A stretch of DNA of 64,000 nucleotides from Aquarana catesbeiana. Lineage: Eukaryota > Chordata > Amphibia > Anura > Ranidae. The notes below the pieces were generated by a model, which had not been told where the DNA came from, searched no databases, and was given only the letters and a program-made list of their open reading frames with translations. Location: contig NC_133328.1 in the NCBI RefSeq assembly GCF_042186555.1, positions 329,152,539 to 329,216,538 on the forward strand. The letters run 5' to 3'. Of this stretch, positions 1 to 10,445 are shown piece by piece. Both the position numbers and the translations under genes were made by a program. Each line of letters starts with the position of its first letter. The first letter of the stretch is position 1.

Positions 1-907
1 AAGATGTCCTACAGAGGTTTTGTCCTTAGCCCAAATTGGGTGATTTTCTAGCGGGTCCAGGTAGAAGCATGTAATGTCCCCTGAAGTCTTGATATTTAAG
101 ATTAGTCAAGTCACATAGTGGATACTTTGCTGTCAATCCACCTTCCTGGTCAAATCTTATATTGATTCTTAAAGCAGACATTAAGTCTCTTCCCATTAGG
201 GAAAGGTCAGTCAGTTAAAACAGCAAAACACATAGTTGTAAGGTTTGTCCTGTAATGTACTAACTTGTAATGGAGGAGTCACTTTATGTTGGACATCAGT
301 TCCATTAATACCCATTGAGCAACCCTCTGTACATTCTGAAGTGATAAACCTAAGATCAGTGAGTGATATATTTTATGTAGAGTAAAAATCTTCCCCTGGA
401 TTTTGTTTGCAAGACAACACTTGTGTCCCCTTTGTATGCTTTCTGCCAAGCTAGTCCTAGTTGGCCCCAAAAAATATCCCACCGTTCAGGTTTGTCATAG
501 GGATCTGCCGTGATAAAAGCTGCCGCTACATCAAATTCGACGGTGGTTTCAGGGTCTACTGCTTGAATAATGATTTAGAGATCTGCACTCACCCTAGCTC
601 CTGTACAATACCTTTTTAGAAAAGCTGCAGCAGCTCTGAGATCCTTTTTAGGTTTAGGGCAGGTGTCCCTTATATCTTTAATTAGCTGACGGGGAGGGGG
701 ATCTGAACCTGAGTATTACCTATTGTGATCAAAGGAAGGGCCTTAGAGGGTTCCTTCTCTTTGTTTGCAGAATGAAGGATTATCTGACCCGCAGACTCTA
801 CTTCTTGTATATATATATATATAGCTAGTTCTTCTGATTTTTTTTTTCTCTTTCTAGCCTCTTTGCTTCCCTCACTTCTTTCTCCCTGTACATTTTACAA
901 CATTTCA
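1..907 (-). pseudogene. Degraded retroviral gag 3' part, protease and start of pol
   Basis: Short open stretches in shifting frames can be read on the minus strand. Around 850-900 there is a charged Lys/Glu/Arg-rich, coiled-coil-like segment that could belong to gag. Near 180-220 there is a peptide with LMGRDLM, resembling the LLGRDLL signature at the C-terminal end of retroviral proteases. At 1-60, in another frame, WAKDKTSVGHL resembles the start of retroviral reverse transcriptases. At least one frameshift and several stops separate these pieces, so no protein can be made from this copy. The catalytic Asp motif of the protease was not found with confidence. Confidence 0.55.
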
Positions 908-1165
908 TCATATATTTACAATCCTAGTCACCCGGGGGGTAATTGTGTCGATTATGCGTCCCACAATTTTTACCTGCTCCCAATCTTCCAGGGAACACGG
1001 TCCCAATGACCCCAAGCCTGAAAGATACAACTGATGTGCACGAGTTTGTACATTTTCCCAAAAAGGATCGACACAATTTGCCCCACAAGTGCCTTTAACA
1101 AAATCGTAGGGGGAAGGTTGGTCCCGCTCACCTTCAGGAACTTCCTTTCCTAACTTATTTCCCAT
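908..1165 (-). pseudogene. gag: Retroviral Gag matrix-like N-terminus
   Basis: An 85-codon minus-strand frame begins MGNKLGKE. The Met-Gly start followed by small and basic residues is the usual N-myristoylation context of retroviral matrix proteins, which target Gag to the plasma membrane. The frame contains Trp-rich segments (DPFWENV, LEDWEQV) and stops early at 908 after IVNI. A normal Gag is several hundred residues, so this is a truncated remnant. Gag-like sequence continues downstream in a different frame. The assignment rests on the myristoylation start and on position between LTR/leader and protease-like sequence, not on clear similarity to a named Gag family. Confidence 0.55.
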
Positions 1166-1225
1166 AATTATTTCACAATATCCTTAATGTCACAATGATA
1201 CTTATAATACTTATTACTCCTCTTA

Positions 1226-2997
1226 TGCCGCGTACACACGGTCGGACTTTCTGGGAAGCTAGGTCCAAAGGACTTGCCGCCAGACTTCCAGTGGACTACC
1301 GCCGGACTTTCTGAACAGACGGACTTGCCTACACATGACCGGACTTTCCGGCAGACTAGGTCCGCCGGTCTTCACGATGGATTTTCGCCGGAGTTACGAC
1401 AGACTTTCAGAATGAACGGGTTTAGCCACACATGGCCAAGTCCGTTCATTTTGAATGTGACCCGGGTACGACGGGACTAGAAAAGGATGTCAATCTCAGC
1501 GCTTTTATCGGCGAGATTGACACCTTGCGAGCCCCTTCGCGGGGCATGCCAGGCCCTTATGTCTGGTATAGGATTTAAGGGGAACCCCCTACGCCGAAAA
1601 AACGACGTGAGGTTCCCCCCCAAATCCATATCAGATCCCGATCCGAGCACGCAGCCCGGCCAGTCAGGAACGGGGGTGGGGACGAGCGAGCGCCCCCCTC
1701 CTGAGCCGTACCAGGCCGCACACCCTCAACATGGGGGGGTAGGTGCTTTGGGGGAGGGGGCCCTGTGGCCCCCCTCCCCCAAAGCACCTTGTCCCCATGT
1801 TGATGAGGACAAGGGCCTCTTCCCAACAACCCTGGAGATTGGTTGTCGGGGTCTGCGGGCGGGGGGCTTATTGGAATCCGGTAGCCCTCTTTAATACGTT
1901 TTGGGGGCGTGGTCACCGTGTGATGTTGACCACGCCCCCTAAAACATCACAGTCCCAGCATGCCCAGGGACTGTGATGGCATAAGGGGGCGGGGTCACCG
2001 CCTATATAAGTCACATCGGAGCACTCAGAGAGCATACCAGCCAGAGAGAGCGTTGTGTCAACATCAGAAGAAGAGAAGAAGAGAAGAAGGCAGAAGTCTG
2101 GGCCCCTGCTAACAAAAGAGCTGCAAAAGAGCAGAAGATAGTGGAGGAGCCCGGCAGAAGACCAGGAGAGCGCGGAGAAGAACCGGAGAGACCCCTGAAG
2201 CCAGAAGAAGACACCGGAACTGTCTAATAAATTACTTTAAAAACCTGTGTAGTGTGTTTTTTTTATTTACACTTTTTCCATAGGTGAATGGGTAGGGGTA
2301 CCATGTACCCCATACTCATTCACATAGGGTGGGGGCCGGGATCTGTGGGCCCCCTTATTAAAGGGGGCTCCCGGATTCTGATAAGCCCCCCACCCGCAAA
2401 TCCCGACAACCAACGGCCAGGGTTGTCGGGAAGAGGCCCTTGTCCTCATCAACATGAGGATAAGGTGCTTTGGGATGGGGGGCGGCAGGGCACCCCCCTT
2501 CCGCAAAGCACCCACCCCCCATGTTGAGGGCATGTGGCCTGGTACGGCTCAGGAGGGGGGCGCTCGCTCGTCCCCACCCCCTTTCCTGACCGGCCAGGCT
2601 ACAGTCTCAGATCAGGGTCTGGTATGGATTTGGGGGGGACCTCACGCCGTTTTTTCGGCGTAGGGGGTTCCCCTTAAAATCTATACCAGACCTGAGGGCC
2701 TGGTATGCCCCGCGCTCGCCGCAATAGGAAAATGTGTTTTTCCTATTGCAGTGAGCGCGAGATGCAGTACCCTGCCCTTGCGTCGCATCTGGTCCGTCGG
2801 ACCAGCATACATACGAACGGGCTTTCCGTCAGGAACTGAGTCCGGCTGAGTTACGACGTAAAGATTTGAAGCAGGCTTCAAATCTAAAGTACGTTGGATT
2901 TTCGACCGAAACGGTCCGTTGGAAGTCCGATGCAGACCACACACGGTCGGATTGTCCGCCGAATCCGGCGGAAAAGTCCGGCCATGTATACGCGGCA
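1226..2997. mobile_element. Harbinger-ended non-autonomous element with palindromic core
   Basis: The ends read TGCCGCGTACACACGGTCGG on the left and, inverted with a few changes, end in GTATACGCGGCA on the right. They are flanked by TTA at 1223-1225 and 2998-3000, the 3 bp target duplication typical of PIF/Harbinger. No transposase is present. The ends contain many GTCCG/CGGAC motifs. The core (about 1530-2715) is a large imperfect palindrome: 1560-1890 is repeated inverted at about 2330-2690. Its centre (1895-2300) carries a TATA box and a polyadenylation signal. Related arms and centre occur at 56825-58915 inside an element with different ends, so the core may be a separate module. Confidence 0.75.
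2003..2231 (+). other. Miniature Pol II-like transcription unit (TATA to AATAAA)
   Basis: TATATAAG at 2003-2010 is followed by about 215 bases of purine-rich sequence and an AATAAA at 2226-2231, then a T-rich stretch. The body is rich in GAAGAAGAGAAG-type repeats. A homologous unit on the minus strand at 57532-57890 shares the same order, including a GTGTCAACATCAGAAGAAG block and the CTAATAAATTAC end. No ATG-started frame of useful length is present in this copy, so any product would more likely be a short non-coding RNA. Transcription itself is not shown by the sequence. Confidence 0.45.
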
Positions 2998-3449
2998 TTA
3001 CTGTTAAACCTTCTTCAAATACAAAATAATTATGTAAGTTGAATCTCAAAGTTTGAACCCTCGGGGTACCTTCTCTAAATAAAGGTCCCTTTCTCAGTTT
3101 AAGGTGGTAATACACTCAGAACACCTTTGTGACATTTGTTTAACACACAACAAACACAATAACACTGATATAACTCTATAACTCTATGTATATCACTTAT
3201 CAAGATCAAACCAAATAGTAAATCAACTCCCTTATGTCGAAGTATAGATTCACATATGCATATGATCACAACAAAATAAAGAGCAATTTATTCATGAAGA
3301 AACAACATTAAATTGTGTGCACACAATTTCCCCTTTTTTTTTTAGAGCTCCATGCACCCGTCCTGTATTTTAAGAAAGCATCAAATGCTCTCTATAATCC
3401 TATAAGTCCGGTCAGCCTAGCGGGACATCATTTAACCATTAAAACTATG

Positions 3450-3593
3450 CGACTTCTCTATCCCAGGAAAGCCAACCAAGCAATCCTCGAGATTATGCTA
3501 CCTCTTTATCCCAGGAGAGCCAACCTAGCAATCCTCAAAATTATACTACCTCTTTATCCCAGCAGAGCCAACCTAGCAATCCTCGAGATTATA
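3450..3593 (-). repeat. Three 48 bp tandem repeats in the retroviral leader
   Basis: Three consecutive 48 bp units (3450-3497, 3498-3545, 3546-3593) each contain TTTATCCCAGNAGAGCCAAC with small changes and end in GATTAT or a variant. They lie on the transcript side of the putative splice donor and upstream of gag, in the region that in retroviruses carries packaging or leader functions. Whether they have such a role is unknown. Confidence 0.8.
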
Positions 3594-3616
3594 AAATTAA
3601 AAAAAAGTTTTCACTC

Positions 3617-3650
3617 ACCTTGCAGTCGATCGCCACCACTTCTGGTACCA
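3617..3650 (-). promoter_or_regulatory. Putative tRNA primer-binding site and major splice donor
   Basis: Four bases inside the LTR boundary, the minus strand reads TGGTACCAGAAGTGGTGG (3650-3633). The initial TGG is required to pair with the CCA end of a tRNA primer. I cannot name the tRNA. Just downstream, at 3620-3611, the minus strand reads AGGTGAGTGA, a near-consensus 5' splice site with GT at 3618-3617. That is the position expected for a retroviral major splice donor. Confidence 0.5.
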
Positions 3651-3654
3651 TTTC

Positions 3655-4190
3655 TGTTAAGCTGCCCCTATTTTTCCTTTGAACCCGGGTTGGACCTATG
3701 GGTGTATGGATAGAACTCTCTGATCGATCAGGTAATCAAGACACACACATAGGATGGTGAATCAAAATTACAATGGTTTACTGGGTTTGCATATATCTTA
3801 TACACTTACAGAGACAGAGAAAAACCTCCCTCTTATTATCAGCCAATGAAATTGAAGCATAGTCTTTATGAATAAATAAGCATAAAACGTCATAAATTGC
3901 ATATTCTGCCTAGAGATATCCCTCAGGCTATATCTAAATATAAGTTTATATATATATATGTATGACCACGTATGCTAGGCAATCTACCAATGTTTCAGAC
4001 ACCCAACTTCTAACATGTTATAACTTTGTTATTCATTGTCTATATTAAAATGTCAGGCTAACCACACTTACATCCCGTTCAAGCACATAGCTCGCAAATA
4101 ATCTTTGAACTTCTAATTTTCTGCATAAGAAAGCAAAATACATTTCTTCTTGTATAACATATCTTAAAGCAGCACTCTAACATCCTTACA
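3655..4190 (-). repeat. Putative 5' LTR of the endogenous retrovirus
   Basis: On the minus strand the segment begins TGTAAGGATG (at 4190) and ends CAGCTTAACA (at 3655), giving TGT...ACA ends as in retroviral LTRs. A TATATATATATAAAC stretch near 3945-3962 could be the promoter. No clear AATAAA was found. The outer boundary is inferred from the TGT end only, because the second LTR is outside the window and cannot be compared. Confidence 0.4.
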
Positions 4191-4425
4191 ATGATCAGTA
4201 TTTTTTTTTCTTTTAACACATTATGCATTTCATTGCTATGAGAAAGTATTTCACTGAATTAAATCAATTCATTCAGTTTTTTTTGTGATTAGCTGTAATT
4301 GGCCACAGCTAAGGGGCATGGTTTGGCCAAGCAGGAAGATGGCCGCTTAACTAGAGAGCTCCTGCCATCGCCAGTCCTTCTACTTTAAAACCGGAGAATA
4401 TTATCAGCAAACACTGCTCCAGACA

Positions 4426-5230
4426 ATGGGGACAGCTTCTAGGACCTCATCTGCATCTAGATCCCACACCCCAAGAGGGCAGTCTGAAGGAAACGGCCAG
4501 AATATACCTGAAATGTTCCGGTCACAGAGAAGCAACTTGGCACCTTCCCGCCACAGGCCGCCTCAAATCTTGGATGCTCCACAGCTAAGTCCCTCTCCTC
4601 TACCTCAAACATCTGACCCAGTACTTATAGACAATGCTAGCGCTCCTGCTCCCGCTTAGCCCTACCTTAATATTCATGATCTGCGGACAATAGCTGCTGA
4701 CATTAAAGATATTCATACGCTATCCGACAGGGTTCATAAGGTAGAACAAGTAACCACAAAACATGATCAAGTACTGCACAAAGCCACCAGAAGGATTGAC
4801 ACTCACACCATTCAACTAAGAGAAATCCAGTGTCATGTCGAAGACCTCGACAACAGAGGCCGCCACCACAATCTCAGGATCAGAGGTATGCCTGAAACGG
4901 TGTCTACAGACCACCTCTCTCCAGCTGTAGCCAGCCTGTTCAATGAGGGCACACGGCTCTGCTAAAAGTTCCAGAGGATCTGCACTCATTCTGTGATGCT
5001 CTGGACATTCCCCCGGTAGATGTACCTAATTGGTATGTAGAATTCCGCTATCAGACTGCGAGGAAACAAGTCCCGCAAGAAGAACCGATGGAGGCACAAG
5101 AATCAAGGATCCATGGACGGAGATCCCCTTCAAACAACAGAAGATGCAATCCCCGCCATAACACACACTGTGGCTCCAGCCCATCTGATTCCCCTCAGTC
5201 TCGGAGAGCCAGGAGGGAATACTGAAGAAG
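4426..5230 (+). pseudogene. LINE ORF1 (RNA-binding protein) with internal deletion
   Basis: The frame opens MGTASRTSSAS and runs through a Ser/Pro-rich N-terminus to an in-frame TAG at 4657. Reading on, a heptad-like coiled-coil segment (IHTLSDRVHKVEQ) leads into NLRIRGMPE, the motif that starts the RRM domain of L1-type ORF1 proteins. About 35 codons later the sequence jumps to a C-terminal stretch (DLHSFCDALD...VPNWY) that matches copy 2 (DLQPFCDTLG...VPDWY). Most of the RRM and the start of the C-terminal domain, roughly 400 bases, are deleted. ORF1 proteins bind LINE RNA as trimers; this copy cannot. Confidence 0.8.
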
Positions 5231-7242
5231 CTCATCACACTAATTCCTAAAAGGATCTTAAACAGCCATGTTCCAGTCTAGTTTTACAAATTCTACGTTC
5301 AGCTCAACTAAGTTGACTTTCGTTGTTCCTACTTGCCTCACTATCTCTTACACCTGCTGCCCACTGAGAAAGGAATGAGCCTCGTTTCCTTGGAGTATCT
5401 ACGATATGACTTTGTTCTGACCGACACTCTGGATTCTGCTCTCCCATCCTTTCTCTTCAACCTACCATGGACTACACAACAACTGACTGCCTTTTGTCCA
5501 AAGAGACATGTTCCTCATCACTTGACTCTCCCACGGGCTCTCACTCTGTTCGCAATGTCCTTTTATACTGATGCCAATGTAAGCCTATTTTGGAGGGACA
5601 ATTCTGCTCCAGCTTCAATTGATTGACTCTTGTTCATCCTATAAATCTCTAATTCCATGACTATCTCTAAATGCCTTCAGTAGCTCACGCTACCCGTTTT
5701 TGCATAGGAATGGGTAAGACATGACAGACATACATGCATGTAGATAGAGGTATATTTTTTCAGGTAAGCTGACTCTCTTCTTTGAAACAACAATAGATAG
5801 TCCTGGCTCTCCTCTAAAATGGATATACCTATGCCAATACTATATGCAATGCTACAACCCAACCACACAGCCTTTAATGTCAATTCATAGCTTTAAGGAC
5901 GTCACCTTTCTCTACCTGACAAGTAAAATATAACTGCTTAGCAATTACTTCCCCATGCATATGCATATCACTTACATCCTTTCTGATGACACACACAAGC
6001 CCTACCGTGTCATGATACACAATGTTCCCCGAGCCCAAAACTCCACCTTCTTGAAAGTTCAGGAAGTAGTTCAAGCACATTCCCTGCATATCCTCAATGC
6101 TTTATTATCTGTTCTCTTTAATTAATTGGAATATATCTGATACAGACATGCACCCCCATAAGGTTAACAGGTAATATATTGCTACCAAACGGATGTGAGA
6201 TACATATTTAAATAGGCAGTTAATACGGAACTCCAGACCATAAGGTTCCTATGCAGACTGAAAACCACTGCACTACTACTATGCGGCAAACCAGCAAAAG
6301 GTCAGTGCTCATTACAGTTCTCAATGACGGAACCTCGCTTCTCCCTACGGGCTCCCAGATACATCCTATGGCTAATGGGTCTTGGGAATGAACATCTGTT
6401 CTTTCAGGATTCCTAACACCTATTACCCTCTTAATCATTCTAATAGTAGCGTATCCAAAGCTTTACGGATGCCCATTAAAATAACTAACACTTTGTCACG
6501 AAGGGGAGAATAATGACAAAACAAACTGATATTAAGTTTAAGATTGTCTTGATTCACCATTCCCTTTACGGTTCTAATAAGTTTGCGAGCACTTAGGGAT
6601 CTCGGGTCCTCCAACTCTTTCATTGTTTATGTTAACATTTTATGATTACTTTTCTGTTATGTTTTCTGTTATGTTTTAATACGTTACTGCCATGCATAAG
6701 GCTTTCAGGGACCCAGACTTACATTGTAATGTTTGACTGCCAATCAATCAAGACTGACACCTCCCCAATTGCTCTCACGCATGGCACGCAATACCTCTCA
6801 GCATTACATGATATAATTGTGGTGTTATTTCAGACTCACATTCTCATATAATGACATTCTTGATACACAACCCTATTGCTTCTTCCACTGACGCATGTTA
6901 TCTCACCAGCTTCTACTCTCTCCAGCAATTCTTACTTGATCCCCCCTAATTGCAACACTCTTTTATCGCCCTATCTCCTCCTCCTGTCTACATCACTGAC
7001 TGGTGAAGGCAGGTTCACTCAGGTTCACTTAGGTTTATTTTATTTTTTAATATATCTTCTGTGCTAGGCTCTCCCCAACCCCCACACAGTGCAGCGGAAC
7101 AGACTGGACCTCGGTTCGGGTCAACTTTCACTGACAACACACTGTACTATATACTCCTCTCCCAACAGAGGAGAATACTCAAACAATCCCCCGCCCCTTT
7201 CCCCCCCACTTTGCTATAACACAAGTACAGACACCTTTTGAT
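5231..7242 (+). other. Inter-ORF region of LINE copy 1
   Basis: About 2 kb with only short random frames separates the ORF1 remnant from ORF2. No separate transposon ends were seen. Copy 2 has a spacer of similar length (25641-27612), so it is probably a genuine part of this LINE family. Copy 3 has only about 1.1 kb at this place. Confidence 0.5.
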
Positions 7243-10200
7243 TTGCTTTCACCGACCTCATTTGTTCTCCACGTTCCATACCCACAGCCTGAAATGAACA
7301 TCCCTCCAAACCCATCAAAGGTGGACACTCCAGCCAGGGGATCACAGGGTCACAATAGGCCACTACTCAACTCACAAGTGAAATTTTGCTCATTGAATAT
7401 GCACGGGCTCAATATACCCGAGAAAAGATCAAAACTGCTACACACCCTTTGGCAAAACAAAATCCAGATAGCATTTATCCAGGAAACCCATTTCCGCTCA
7501 GAAAACATCCCCAAACTCTCAAACCACCATTATCCTACGGTGTATCATGCTTCCAATGACGACTCTAAATCAAAAGGAGTATCGATATTAATAGCTAAAA
7601 ACTGCCCCTTATAAGTTTCGGAGGTTAAGAGTGACATGAAAGGTAGATACCTATTCCTCAAAGGGACTCTATATAACAAACCTTTCACATTGGCAAATCT
7701 TTACGCTCCTAACACGAAACAACTTTCATTCTTCCGTGATACTCTCCAGTTGCTAACTGAATTTTATTCTGGTGTCCTCATTGTTGGGGGAGATTTTAAC
7801 GTAGCTCTATCTCCCTCACTAGACTCTTCCACAGGGGCATCCTCTATGCCATACAGAGCCCTAACGGCCATCAAAAAACTTCTCTGAGACCTGACACTAC
7901 ACGACGCCTGGCGAACGCTACACCCGACCGAAAGAGATTTCACGTTCTATTCTGCACCTCACAATAAATACACTAGAATCGATCATTTCTTTATATCCCA
8001 AACAGACTTACCACTTCTTTCGAAAGCCTCAATTGAGCCAATGATCTTCTCCGATCATAACCCTATCTCCATATCCTTAGACATACCAGAAGTTTGATCC
8101 AAAAATAGGATTTGGCGCTTAGATAATTCAATCTTGACCGACATTGATATCACTCAAAAAATTAATACACGCCTCATGCAATACTTTGCGGAAAATGTTT
8201 CTGCTGACTCAAAACAATCCAGCATTTGGGCGGCTCATAAATGCATTATACGAGGTAAAATCATGTCTCTGACTGCACACAGAAACAGAGCTAAGTGGAA
8301 TCACATAGCTGCACTATCAACAAAAATCCATAACCTAGAACAAGCTCATAAACTCTCGTTAGTTCTAAATCCCTTGCAGAACTAACCAAAGCCAGAGAGG
8401 AGCTTCTAGAAGCATTAGGCAAATCCTTAAAGCGCAAATACGTCCTCACGCAAAAACTATTCTATGAGATGGGAAACAAATCAGGCAAATTACTAGCAAG
8501 AGCACTACAATCCAGGAAAGCTTCACACACTATACACACAATCAGAGACCCTTCAGGAGCCGCATTTACCTCGTCGGGAGATATAGCCACCCAATTTGTT
8601 AAATACTTTTCCAACCTTTATAAATTGCCCTCCTCCACAGAACGGGGAGGAACTCCAGACAAACAAGAGATAATTAAAGATTTCCTAACACATTACTGTC
8701 CATCCTCAATCTCACCAGAGGATTCAACTATTCTAACTCGCCCCATTAGCACAGCAGAAGACAAAGAAGTACTAAAACAACTTAAAACGGGTAAAAGCCC
8801 AGGCCCCGACGGTTTGACTGTAAGTTACTACAAGACTTTTCAAGACATACTTACTCCCCATCTCGTCAAGACTTTCAATGCTCTTTCCTCTCCAACACAA
8901 GCAAATAAAGACCTCCTTGAAGCCCACATCACACTCACACCCAAACCAGGAAAAGATGATATGTTAGTATCTAACTACAGACCTATATCACTCCTGAATG
9001 TCGACATTAAAATGTACGCCAAAATTCTCGCCAATCGTATACTTCCTTACCTTCCCAAACTGATTTCATTAGATCAAGTCGGCTTTATCCCAGGCAGGGA
9101 AGCTAGAGATAATACTACAAAAGCTATCAACATTCATCACTGGCTCTCAACTTCACCCAAACAAGGCTTCTTCCTATCTCTTGACGCGGAGAAGGCGTTC
9201 AACAGGGTGGCTTGGGACTATATAACAGCAGTACTACAAGCAATGGGGTTCCCGGCACACTTCCTCCGAATGATCTTGGCATTGTATACCTCTTCCACTG
9301 CCAGAATAAGGGTCAACGGCCGTCTGTCGGACGCCTTCTCCATCTCAAATGGCACCCGACAAGGTTGCCCCCTTTCCCCTCTCCTCTTTGTACTCTCATT
9401 AGAACCTTTATTACACAAACTTAGGACTAACCCAAATATAACGGGCATTGATATTAGACACAAACACTTCAAAATCGCAGCTTACGCCAATGACATCCTT
9501 CTTTTCCTTTCTAACCCCTTAATTACCATACCTAATCTCCTCTAAGATTTTAACTTCTTCCATAAAATATCTAATTTGAAAATTAACTTCACAAAATCTA
9601 AAGCCCTCAACATTACCCTTCCACCGATGTTAGTATCCCAATGCCAAGCTAATTTCCCCTTTAGCTGGGAGCCACGTGCTCTTACATACTCGGGCATTGA
9701 AATTCCCTCTAAATTGAATGAACTATATGACAGGAACTACTCTCCCATTCTTCAAAAAATAAAGGCAGACCTCTCCAAATGGTCTTCAAGGCAGTTCTCT
9801 TGGTTTGGAAAAATTGCCATACTAAAAATGAACATCCTACCCTGCATATTGTATATTTTAAAGACCATCCCAATCAAAATCCCTCCAACATTTTTCAGAA
9901 CGTATAAAAGACTCTGCAGAAACTTCATATGGGCCCACAAATCTCCCAGAATAGGCTGGGATAGATTGACACTCCCCAAACTCAAGGGTGGTTTAGGCCT
10001 ATCGGATATCCACAAATATCATGAGGCTTGCCACGTCTCCGGAATGATTGATTGGCACATCCACACACAATCTAAAGATTGGATCTCCCTCGAAGACTCT
10101 TGTAACCAAATCCCTCTTTCCCACACACCATGGATTAGCAACAAGGCCATCCCTAAGGAATACTCCACACATCCACTGATAGGACCTACCCTGGACAGTT

Positions 10201-10445
10201 TTCAAAAAGTGTGTCACTCTCTCAAATTAACACCTTTGCCAGACCCAATGACTCCTTTGAATGGCAATCCCGACTTCCCCCCAGGCCTTTTGGAAAACAA
10301 TGTACCCTTCACAAAAACGGATCATACTCTAAGAGCCCATCACCTTTTTCACACCAGCTCAATCATCTCATTCTCTGACCTGCCCTGTAAACTCCCAGAT
10401 TGCAATATCCCATTCTGTAAACATATCCCATATGTAAACATATGA
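7243..10445 (+). pseudogene. LINE ORF2: APE endonuclease and reverse transcriptase
   Basis: In order: an APE-type endonuclease (LNMHGLN near 7400, FIQETHF, GGDFN near 7790, YTRIDHFF near 7970, SDHNP near 8060) and a reverse transcriptase (TGKSPGPDG near 8790, NYRPISLLN near 8975, FFLSLDAEKAFNRVAWDY near 9170, GTRQGCPLSPLL near 9350). The normally invariant FADD motif reads YAND near 9485, so the first catalytic aspartate is lost. In-frame stops occur at 7612, 7885, about 8096 and 9543, with a frame change between 8385 and 8469. The C-terminal zinc-knuckle region seen in copy 2 is absent because the copy is truncated. The domains match the Tx1/L1 clade. Confidence 0.9.

Larger units (their letters stand above)
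1..4190 (-). mobile_element. Endogenous retrovirus, 5' half, split by a DNA transposon
   Basis: Read on the minus strand, the order is LTR (4190-3655), primer-binding site, splice donor, leader, gag start at 1165, protease-like sequence, and the beginning of reverse transcriptase at the window edge. The rest of pol, any env and the 3' LTR would lie left of base 1. A 1,772 bp Harbinger-ended element (1226-2997) sits in the leader about 60 bases upstream of the gag ATG. It is flanked by TTA on both sides, so it entered after the provirus was in place. The coding parts contain stops and frame changes, so this is a decayed provirus. The retroviral genus is not assigned. Confidence 0.7.
4312..10445 (+). 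mobile_element. Tx1/L1-like LINE, copy 1 (3' truncated)
   Basis: A 5' untranslated region starting near AGGGGCATGGTTTGGCC is followed by an ORF1 remnant (4426-5230), about 2 kb of spacer, and ORF2 with endonuclease and reverse transcriptase (7243-10445). A homologous 5' end with the same GGAAGATGGC motif occurs in copy 2 near 28900 on the minus strand. The element ends abruptly at about 10445, where a minisatellite-bearing repeat begins, so the ORF2 C-terminus and 3' tail are missing. It is inactive because of stops, an ORF1 deletion and a mutated catalytic residue. Confidence 0.85.

Noticed and set aside
1487..1976. Pro/Gly-rich frames on both strands of the palindromic element
   Set aside because: They are GC-rich arm sequence. 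The corresponding arm at 2267-2663 and those at 57060-57444 give similar frames on opposite strands, as expected from inverted repeats.
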